Below, one piece after another: positions 17,250-22,712 of a DNA stretch of 22,712 nt. Each line of letters opens with the position of its first letter. Within the stretch, counting starts at the first letter, position 1. The position numbers and the translations under genes were made by a program. The stretch is from assembly GCA_937911965.1 (NCBI GenBank), contig CALDPL010000056.1, forward strand, positions 1-22,712. Direction: 5' to 3'. The notes under the pieces are model-generated. The model was not told the DNA's origin and did not search any database. It worked only from the letters and a program-made list of their open reading frames with translations. Source of the stretch: an uncultured Allomuricauda sp. (GTDB lineage: Bacteria > Bacteroidota > Bacteroidia > Flavobacteriales > Flavobacteriaceae).

Positions 17250-18209
17250 GTGCTCAGTAGATTGTTCCATGGCCCCGATAAGAGAAAGGTGAAAGTTTTT
17301 TCACTGTTTCTTCTATGCTCTTTTTTGGCCTGGTTGGTGAGCAACCTTTCCGAACAGTATGAATCCCGGATCCAAGTTTCCCTGAACTATGTGCAACTGC
17401 CGGATAGCCTGTTGCTGGGCAAGAATGCCCAGGAAAACATCCAGGCCAAGATCAGGGCCAGCGGATTCCAGTTTCTGTACTATAATTTTTTCAGGAAACG
17501 CATCGATCTGGATGTGTCCCAAATCGGCTATCGGGATGGGGTCTATGTCTTGAGCGAGGGAGCATTGGAAAGACAGATTGACCAACAATTGTCCCAACGG
17601 GTCGCCCTGGTCGATCTGGATCGGGAGGAGTTGGAGGTGGACCTCTACGCTGTTGCCACCAAGGAACTGCCCGTCAGGGCCAACCTGAAACTTCAAATGC
17701 AACAAAATCACATGCTCGAAGGGAAAATAGAGATCGATCCCCCACATATCCTGGTCAAGGGCCCGGAGAGGGAACTGCAAAGCCTGAAGGAATTGGTGAC
17801 CGCTTCCCTGGAACTGGATGATGTCTCTTCGGATTTTTCAAGGGAATTGCCCTTGGTTCTGCCCAAAAATATGGAGAACAGCGTGTTTTCGGCGAGCAAG
17901 GTCACCCTCAGGGGCAAGGTGGCCAAGTTCTCGGAAAAAGTGTTCAAGGTACCGGTCAAGGTGCTGAACATTCCCCAGGGCTATCAGGTACAGACCTTTC
18001 CCAATTCGGTCAGTTTGATCTGCAAGGCCGGAGTCGAACGATTAAAGGAAATCTCCCAATCGGATTTTGAGGTGGTGGCCGATTATGCCCAACTTAAATC
18101 CCCTGGGAACAGTACCCTGATCGTAAAGATCCAGCGCCATCCAGAGGATGTCTATGACGTCCGGCTCAAAGAGGGCAATACCATAAACTTTGTTTTGAAG
18201 CAATCATGA
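17250..18209 (+). CDS. YbbR-like (CdaR-type) membrane-anchored protein
   Basis: A 319-residue protein with a basic N-terminus, one membrane helix (about residues 15-31, FSLFLLCSFLAWLVSNL) and an extracytoplasmic part built of YbbR-like beta domains (repeated blocks such as IKVRGPE-like ILVKGPERELQSL and VFKVPVKVLNIPQGY). In Firmicutes YbbR/CdaR partners the diadenylate cyclase CdaA, but no cyclase gene is in this window, so a different role is possible. The start is GTG 17250, three bases after the glycosyltransferase stop and just before the basic segment; the stop overlaps coaE as ATGA. Confidence 0.75.
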   Translation: MLSRLFHGPDKRKVKVFSLFLLCSFLAWLVSNLSEQYESRIQVSLNYVQLPDSLLLGKNAQENIQAKIRASGFQFLYYNFFRKRIDLDVSQIGYRDGVYVLSEGALERQIDQQLSQRVALVDLDREELEVDLYAVATKELPVRANLKLQMQQNHMLEGKIEIDPPHILVKGPERELQSLKELVTASLELDDVSSDFSRELPLVLPKNMENSVFSASKVTLRGKVAKFSEKVFKVPVKVLNIPQGYQVQTFPNSVSLICKAGVERLKEISQSDFEVVADYAQLKSPGNSTLIVKIQRHPEDVYDVRLKEGNTINFVLKQS

Positions 18210-18799
18210 TGCTGGTGGGACTCACAGGGGGGATCGGCAGTGGCAAGAGCACTGTTGGAAAACTATTCGGACAGCTCGGGGTCCCGGTCTATGATTCGGA
18301 CTCCCGGGCGAAGGAATTGATGGTGTCTTCCCCGGAGCTCAAGGCCTCGATAATAGAACTCTTGGGCACTGAAGCCTACCAAGGGGAGGCCCTGGACAGG
18401 GCCTATGTGGCTTCAAGGGTGTTCAAGGACAAGGAACTGCTCCAAAAGCTCAATGCCCTGGTACATCCTGCGGTTGGGGAGCATTTTTTGCAGTGGGCCC
18501 ATGCCCAGGACGCAGCCTATGTGATCCAGGAAACCGCCTTGATCTTTGAAAGCGATCAACAAGACTTTTACGACCAGACCATATTGGTGACGGCCCCCCG
18601 GGAACTGCGTTTGGAACGGGTCGTCAAACGCGATGGTGCCGACCCTGGGGCCGTGTTGGATCGCATGGGCAACCAAATGGAGGACGAACGGAAGATCGGC
18701 CTTGCCGATTTTTGTATCGAAAACCTGGATTTGGATGCCACAGCGGAGCAAGTTAGGGAACTTCATACCAGGCTATTGGCCTTATCGACCAAATTTTAA
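18206..18799 (+). CDS. coaE: Dephospho-CoA kinase CoaE
   Basis: CoaE phosphorylates the 3'-hydroxyl of dephospho-CoA, the last step of coenzyme A synthesis. The 197-residue P-loop kinase has GGIGSGKST (8-16), the YDSDSRAKELM segment with the catalytic/adenine-contact Asp, the substrate loop LNALVHPAV and the VIQETALIFES core, then RVVKRDGADPGAVLDRM (lid). ATG 18206 gives MMLVGLTGGIG, in line with relatives; it overlaps the YbbR gene stop by four bases. CoaBC, earlier in the same pathway, is encoded about 6 kb upstream. Confidence 0.95.
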   Translation: MMLVGLTGGIGSGKSTVGKLFGQLGVPVYDSDSRAKELMVSSPELKASIIELLGTEAYQGEALDRAYVASRVFKDKELLQKLNALVHPAVGEHFLQWAHAQDAAYVIQETALIFESDQQDFYDQTILVTAPRELRLERVVKRDGADPGAVLDRMGNQMEDERKIGLADFCIENLDLDATAEQVRELHTRLLALSTKF

Positions 18800-18846
18800 C
18801 ATTTTTGTTAAGGTTAGGTTAAACGCCCCAAGGCCTAAATGTTAAA
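18795..18846. repeat. Inverted repeat flanking the two-component promoter region
   Basis: TTTAACATTT (18795-18804) and AAATGTTAAA (18837-18846) are exact inverted copies of ten bases, extending to 13 of 14 with flanking bases. The centres are about 42 bases apart, near four helical turns. The left arm covers the coaE stop codon and the right arm ends just before the -7 box. AT-rich palindromes can be accidental, but 10 perfect bases at this position deserve note. Confidence 0.45.
18807..18822 (+). promoter_or_regulatory. GTTAA direct repeats, candidate response-regulator site
   Basis: GTTAA occurs at 18807-18811 and 18818-18822, an 11-base period, and again at 18841-18845 (23 bases further, near two periods). 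OmpR/PhoB-family regulators bind direct repeats with about 11-base spacing. The sites lie 57 to 42 and 23 to 19 bases before the kinase start. They could be the binding site of the regulator encoded downstream (autoregulation), which is inference. Confidence 0.35.
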
Positions 18847-18850
18847 TTTT

Positions 18851-18858
18851 TAATTTTG
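18851..18858 (+). promoter_or_regulatory. Candidate -7 box of the histidine kinase/response regulator operon
   Basis: TAATTTTG matches TAnnTTTG exactly and ends five bases before ATG 18864, predicting a leaderless or nearly leaderless message. No TTG is present at the -33 distance, which could mean the promoter needs an activator. Confidence 0.55.
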
Positions 18859-18863
18859 TCAAA

Positions 18864-20444
18864 ATGAACAAGAAGCTATTCGTTCTTCTGGTCATTCTTA
18901 TGAGTTTATCCCTATTGGGGATAATTTTTGTTCAGGTTTATTGGATCCGAACTTCCATAAACGACAAGGAGGAACAGTTCTCAAGGACGGTCACAGATAT
19001 TTTGGACAAGGTGGCCGATAGGGTGGAGAAGATGGAGATCAAGGGCTATTCCGATCGTTTGGCTTCTATGGTGGACAGTATTGGGGAGCCCAAGAGCGCC
19101 CAATACAAGATGTTTTTTTTTCGGGACCGGGACCTGAACTCCGATGAGATTTTATTTTATTCCCATGGAATTCTCGAGGAGGATTACAACATCTCATCAA
19201 CGTTCTTTGACAGCACCAACCCAGAGGACAGCACCTTGGTGACGAATTATACCAGCAGGCGGACCAAGGCGGTGTACAAGGAGGAATACGGGTTGGACAA
19301 CAAAAGCTATAGGCTGACCCCCATTCAGCGAATGGAAAAGCTAGGTGGGCTGACCGGACCGGAACGCTTTGCCTTTGAGGATGTGATCATGGAATATGCC
19401 AAGACCCAACCGATCCATAAAAGGATATCCAATCAAGAGCTGGAACTGATGTTGGGCCAGGAACTGAAAAACCGGAACATCGATACGGATTTTGAATACG
19501 GGCTGTACAGCCAGGGCTATCCCACAAAGGTGAGGTCCAGGAAGTTCAAGTTTTCAGGGGACAGGATGTACGAGGCCCCCATCTTCAAGGATGGGGAAGG
19601 TCGCTCCAATTTTTCCCTGCTCTTGACCTTCCCCTCGATGAACAAGTACATTTTCAGTTCCATTTTGGGAATGGCCGTGCTGTCCCTGATCTTTACCCTG
19701 GTGATCATGATCGCATACACTAGTGCCATCTACCAGTTGATTAAGCAAAAACGGATCTCTGAGATCAAATCGGACTTTATCAACAATATGACCCATGAGT
19801 TCAAGACCCCCATCGCCACGATAAACTTGGCCGTGGAGGCCATAAGGAACCCAAAGACCATAGAGGACCGCGACAAGGTGCTGCGGTATTTGGGGATGAT
19901 CCGGGACGAGAACAAACGCATGCATGCCCAGGTGGAAAACGTGTTGAGGATATCCAAATTGGAAAAGAATCAATTGGATATCAGTAAGGACCGGGTGGAC
20001 ATGCACGACATAATTGGTGTGGCCATTGCGCATGTGGACTTGATCGTGCAGGATCGTGGGGGCTATGTCAAGGCGGAATTGAATGCCCCGCGCTCTGAAG
20101 TCCTGGCCAATGATATGCACATGACCAATGTGATGGTGAACATTTTGGACAATGCCATAAAGTATTCCCCCGAGGCCCCCAAGATCGATCTGTCCACGGA
20201 AGTGGTGAAGAACAATCTCATCATTAAGGTAAGGGACCAAGGGGCGGGAATGAGCAAAGGGGTGCTCAAAAAAGTTTTTGAAAAGTTCTATCGGGAGCAT
20301 ACCGGGGACATACACAATGTAAAGGGCCATGGATTGGGACTGTCCTATGTCAAACAAATTGTGGAAGACCACCAAGGAGAGGTCTATGCGGAGAGTGAAA
20401 AAGGAAAAGGGAGTACCTTCTATATTAAACTCCCCTTAATATAA
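18864..20444 (+). CDS. rprX: Sensor histidine kinase, RprX-like
   Basis: A 526-residue membrane sensor. Membrane helices at about 5-27 and 263-288 enclose a periplasmic sensor region of some 235 residues that I cannot match to a named domain. The kinase core follows: H box NNMTHEFKTPIA with phospho-acceptor His311, N box NILDNAIKY (426-434), G1 RDQGAGM (457-463), F box VFEKFYRE (471-478) and G2 KGHGLGLSYV (487-496). All key residues are intact. It autophosphorylates and passes phosphate to the regulator encoded 11 bases downstream. The name follows the Bacteroides RprX/RprY pair, which the regulator resembles; the stimulus is unknown. Confidence 0.9.
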   Translation: MNKKLFVLLVILMSLSLLGIIFVQVYWIRTSINDKEEQFSRTVTDILDKVADRVEKMEIKGYSDRLASMVDSIGEPKSAQYKMFFFRDRDLNSDEILFYSHGILEEDYNISSTFFDSTNPEDSTLVTNYTSRRTKAVYKEEYGLDNKSYRLTPIQRMEKLGGLTGPERFAFEDVIMEYAKTQPIHKRISNQELELMLGQELKNRNIDTDFEYGLYSQGYPTKVRSRKFKFSGDRMYEAPIFKDGEGRSNFSLLLTFPSMNKYIFSSILGMAVLSLIFTLVIMIAYTSAIYQLIKQKRISEIKSDFINNMTHEFKTPIATINLAVEAIRNPKTIEDRDKVLRYLGMIRDENKRMHAQVENVLRISKLEKNQLDISKDRVDMHDIIGVAIAHVDLIVQDRGGYVKAELNAPRSEVLANDMHMTNVMVNILDNAIKYSPEAPKIDLSTEVVKNNLIIKVRDQGAGMSKGVLKKVFEKFYREHTGDIHNVKGHGLGLSYVKQIVEDHQGEVYAESEKGKGSTFYIKLPLI

Positions 20445-20455
20445 AAGTACATACT

Positions 20456-21169
20456 ATGGAAACAGAGAAGAAGAAAATATTATTGGTCGAGGACGATCCC
20501 AATTTTGGAATTGTCCTAAAGGATTATCTGAACATGAACGACTTTGATGTGGTTCTTGCCAAAAATGGAATGGAGGGCTTTGAAAAGTTCAAGAAGGACA
20601 ATTTCGATGTCTGTATCCTGGACGTCATGATGCCCTATAAGGACGGTTTTACCCTAGCCAAGGAAATTCGGGAAAAGAATGAGAATGTTCCGATCATTTT
20701 CCTTACCGCAAAGACCATGAAGGAGGACGTTCTAAAAGGATACAAGGCCGGTGCGGACGATTATTTGAACAAACCCTTTGATTCCGAGGTATTGTTGATG
20801 AAGCTCAAGGCCATCCTTCAACGGAAAGCATCCGGTTCCCTGGCGGACAGCAAACAATTTGAATTCCAGATCGGGAACTTCCACTTGAATTCCAAGTTGC
20901 GTTTCCTCAAGTACGGGGACGAGGAGCCCATCAAGCTGTCTCCCAAGGAGAATGAGCTGTTGAGGTTGTTGGCCCTGCATGAAAACGATCTTATGCCAAG
21001 GGAACTCGCACTGACCAAGATATGGAGGGATGACAATTACTTTACCTCCAGGAGTATGGACGTTTATATTGCCAAACTGAGGAAATACCTCAAACGTGAC
21101 GATCTGGTGGAGATCCTCAATATTCACGGAGAGGGATTCCGTTTGGTTGTCAAGGCGGAAAATCAGTAA
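20456..21169 (+). CDS. rprY: OmpR/PhoB-family response regulator, RprY-like
   Basis: A 237-residue two-domain regulator. The receiver domain has the acidic pair Asp13-Asp14 (VEDDPNFG), phospho-acceptor Asp56 (CILDVMMPYKDG), Thr84 (IFLTAKT) and Lys106 (DDYLNKPFD). The C-terminal winged helix (about 130-235) shows LSPKENELLRLLALH and the recognition helix SRSMDVYIAKLRKYL, ending in ILNIHGEGFRL. The stretches FLTAKTMKEDVLKGYKAGAD and WRDDNYFTSRSMDVYIAKLR are close to Bacteroides RprY as I recall it. It forms an operon with the kinase and ends before a strong terminator. Confidence 0.92.
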   Translation: METEKKKILLVEDDPNFGIVLKDYLNMNDFDVVLAKNGMEGFEKFKKDNFDVCILDVMMPYKDGFTLAKEIREKNENVPIIFLTAKTMKEDVLKGYKAGADDYLNKPFDSEVLLMKLKAILQRKASGSLADSKQFEFQIGNFHLNSKLRFLKYGDEEPIKLSPKENELLRLLALHENDLMPRELALTKIWRDDNYFTSRSMDVYIAKLRKYLKRDDLVEILNIHGEGFRLVVKAENQ

Positions 21170-21192
21170 ATCATTGAAAAAGAAGAATATGG

Positions 21193-21217
21193 GGCCATCG
21201 TAAGATGGCCTTTTTTT
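21193..21217 (+). terminator. Intrinsic terminator after the response regulator gene
   Basis: GGCCATC (21193-21199) and GATGGCC (21204-21210) form a perfect 7-bp stem with a GTAA tetraloop, followed at once by seven T residues (21211-21217). It sits 24 bases after the regulator stop and 30 bases before the stop of the convergent GntP gene. On the minus strand the same hairpin lacks a good T tract, so it mainly serves the plus strand. Confidence 0.9.
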
Positions 21218-21246
21218 CTGCCGTCACCCCAGCGTTCCACTGAATT

Positions 21247-22584
21247 TCAGACCAACCAATAGATCAGGGAAACGGAAAGCATTCCCACAAAGGCCAAAAT
21301 GGTGGTCATGGTGGTCCAGGACCTGAAGGTTTGTTTCTCGCTGATCCCCAAATACTGTCCCACCAGCCAGAACCCGCTATCGTTCACATGGGAAAAGATG
21401 CTTGCCCCTGAGGCAATGGCAATGACCATACAGGCCAGTTCCAAAGGGCTTAGGCCCGAATCGACCAATACCGGGGAAACCAGACCGGCCGCGGTGATCA
21501 TGGCCACGGTGGAGGACCCCTGGATCACACGCACTATGGCGGCCGTTATAAAGGCAAAGCCCAGGACCGGGATGCCGGCATCCCCCAAGGAGCCTGCCAA
21601 AAGCTCCCCGGCCCCCGTATCGGTAAGTACCTGTTTGAACACCCCTCCGGCCCCTGTGAGCAGGATGATGGTACCTGCCGGTGCCAGGGAATCCGTGGAA
21701 ATTTTAAGGAGTTGTTCCTTGGTAAAATTCCTTTTGAGTCCCAGGAAATACCATGCAATGAGGTTGGCCAAGATCAAAGCTGAAAACGGGTGTCCGACCA
21801 AGGCTATTGCCTGAAGGACAAAGGGGTTGTCTATGCCGAAGGCTCCGGCAGAGGTCGCGGTATCGACAAGGATCAACAACAAGGGCAGGCCGATGATCGC
21901 CAATGTCCCCAAGGCCGGGGGCAGGTTCAGTTTTTCCCCTTGCTGAATTTCCTCGGGAGCGGCCACAAAGATTTTCTTGGAAATGTATTTTCCGAACCAC
22001 AGACCGGAAATCAGGGCGGTGGGTATCCCGGTCAAAATGCCGATCAGGATCACCCATCCCAAATCCACCCCAATGATGTCGGCGACGGCGATCGGACCCG
22101 GAGTGGGGGGGATGAATGCGTGGGCTATGGCCAGTCCCGACAACAGGGGGATGGCGTAGAGCAACAGGGACTTCCGGGTTTTGCGCTGTAGGGCATAGAT
22201 CATGGGCACCAAAATGATGAAGGCCACGTCAAAGAAAACCGGTATGGTGATCACAAAGCCCGAAATGACCATGGAAACAGGCGCTTTTTGCAGCCCAAAT
22301 TTGGATATCATAAAATCCGCAATGGCCTTGGCCCCCCCGGAAGCTTCCAAAATTCCTCCAAAGATGGCCCCCAGTCCGACCACTGTGGCCACAAATCCCA
22401 AGGTTCCCCCCATCCCATTTTGAACGGTCTCCATGATTTGGTGGGCGTCGAGCCCGGCAATCAGCCCCACGGCCAAACTTCCTATGAGCAGGGCAATGAA
22501 GGCATGGATGCGAAATTTCAGGATCAACAACAATAGCAGGGCTATGCCGATCAAAACGGCAAGGATCAATTTGGTTTCGATCAT
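21247..22584 (-). CDS. gntP: GntP-family gluconate:H+ symporter
   Basis: A 445-residue inner-membrane permease with about 12 or more hydrophobic segments. Family blocks include the N-terminal FIALLIGSLAVGLIAG, GLGAIFGGILEASGGA, the conserved IPVFFDVAFIILVPM, HAFIPPTPGPIAVADI, VIQGSSTVAMITAAG and ASIFSHVNDSGFWLV, all typical of gluconate permeases. The substrate call is supported by the gluconokinase gene directly upstream, whose stop overlaps this start (ATGA). The protein would import gluconate for phosphorylation and entry into the pentose phosphate or Entner-Doudoroff route. A related sugar acid cannot be excluded. Confidence 0.93.
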   Translation of the reverse strand: MIETKLILAVLIGIALLLLLILKFRIHAFIALLIGSLAVGLIAGLDAHQIMETVQNGMGGTLGFVATVVGLGAIFGGILEASGGAKAIADFMISKFGLQKAPVSMVISGFVITIPVFFDVAFIILVPMIYALQRKTRKSLLLYAIPLLSGLAIAHAFIPPTPGPIAVADIIGVDLGWVILIGILTGIPTALISGLWFGKYISKKIFVAAPEEIQQGEKLNLPPALGTLAIIGLPLLLILVDTATSAGAFGIDNPFVLQAIALVGHPFSALILANLIAWYFLGLKRNFTKEQLLKISTDSLAPAGTIILLTGAGGVFKQVLTDTGAGELLAGSLGDAGIPVLGFAFITAAIVRVIQGSSTVAMITAAGLVSPVLVDSGLSPLELACMVIAIASGASIFSHVNDSGFWLVGQYLGISEKQTFRSWTTMTTILAFVGMLSVSLIYWLV

Positions 22585-22712
22585 TGGAGTCGTTTTAGGA
22601 TTTCCTCGACTATCCCTTCGGGGCTTTGGTCAATGGAGACTGTCAGGGCCTTGGAAGGGGGTTCCAGGGCATCGAATTGGGACCGCAATAGTTCCAAGGG
22701 CATAAAATGCCC
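22581..22712 (-). CDS. gntK: Gluconokinase, C-terminal part (enters from beyond the window)
   Basis: Only the last 43 codons are present, in frame to the window edge, ending at TGA 22583-22581. The visible sequence begins GHFMPLELLRSQFDALEPP and continues to VSIDQSPEGIVEEILKRLQ. 'GHFMPxxLLxSQFxALE' is the conserved C-terminal part of the small P-loop gluconokinases (GntK/IdnK), which make 6-phosphogluconate. It overlaps the gntP start as ATGA, so the two genes form a gluconate uptake and activation operon. The identification rests on a short but characteristic piece. Confidence 0.85.
   Translation of the reverse strand, partial: GHFMPLELLRSQFDALEPPSKALTVSIDQSPEGIVEEILKRLQ

Noticed and set aside
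15969..17270. A 433-codon open frame on the minus strand opposite fabI and the glycosyltransferase
   Set aside because: It lies antisense to two well-supported genes, has no recognisable domain, is Pro/Gly/His-rich and reflects codon usage of the plus-strand genes.
19554..20375. A 273-codon minus-strand open frame opposite the histidine kinase
   Set aside because: Shadow of the kinase core; the His-rich translation is the complement of common plus-strand codons.

Overview
The window looks like core chromosome of a member of the Bacteroidota, most likely family Flavobacteriaceae. Supporting signs are TAnnTTTG (-7 type) promoter boxes, few Shine-Dalgarno sequences, a PorD-type (DUF4835) type IX secretion protein, a Bacteroidota-style omega subunit, a DUF6913 gene beside dapA, an RprX/RprY-like two-component pair, and the order bamD-rpoZ-coaBC-porD-recN. 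Base composition is by eye around half G+C with many G or C runs, which is high for the family. I cannot name the genus.

Layout. (1) 1-2646, minus strand: ribD, a HAD hydrolase, an EamA permease and the start of a YigZ/IMPACT-family gene form one tightly overlapping operon. (2) 2748-6984, plus strand: GNAT acetyltransferase, prmC, a LOG-family phosphoribohydrolase, ligA and a small conserved unknown gene, with overlaps or zero spacing throughout. (3) 6986-8667, minus strand: a 5'-nucleotidase split into two lipoprotein genes, one for the C-terminal domain and one for the metallophosphatase domain. (4) 8717-10151, plus strand: a DUF6913 gene and dapA. (5) 10257-15248, plus strand: bamD, rpoZ, coaBC, porD, recN. 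(6) 15309-18799, plus strand: fabI, a family 2 glycosyltransferase, a YbbR-like protein and coaE. (7) 18864-21169, plus strand: a histidine kinase and response regulator, ended by a clear intrinsic terminator. (8) 21247-22712, minus strand: a GntP-family permease and the 3' end of gluconokinase.

Most genes are housekeeping: DNA repair and ligation (ligA, recN), coenzyme A synthesis (coaBC, coaE), lysine/peptidoglycan precursor synthesis (dapA), fatty acid synthesis (fabI), outer-membrane assembly and secretion (bamD, porD), translation termination (prmC), riboflavin (ribD), nucleotide salvage, and gluconate use. I saw no mobile element, CRISPR array, tRNA or rRNA. No gap between genes exceeds about 120 bases.

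The window does not show an obvious new defence or mobile system. The more unusual signals are small: five genes whose start codon lies only 4-5 bases after a -7 box (leaderless transcripts), a CoaC active site with two substituted key residues, and candidate operators in front of recN and the two-component system.
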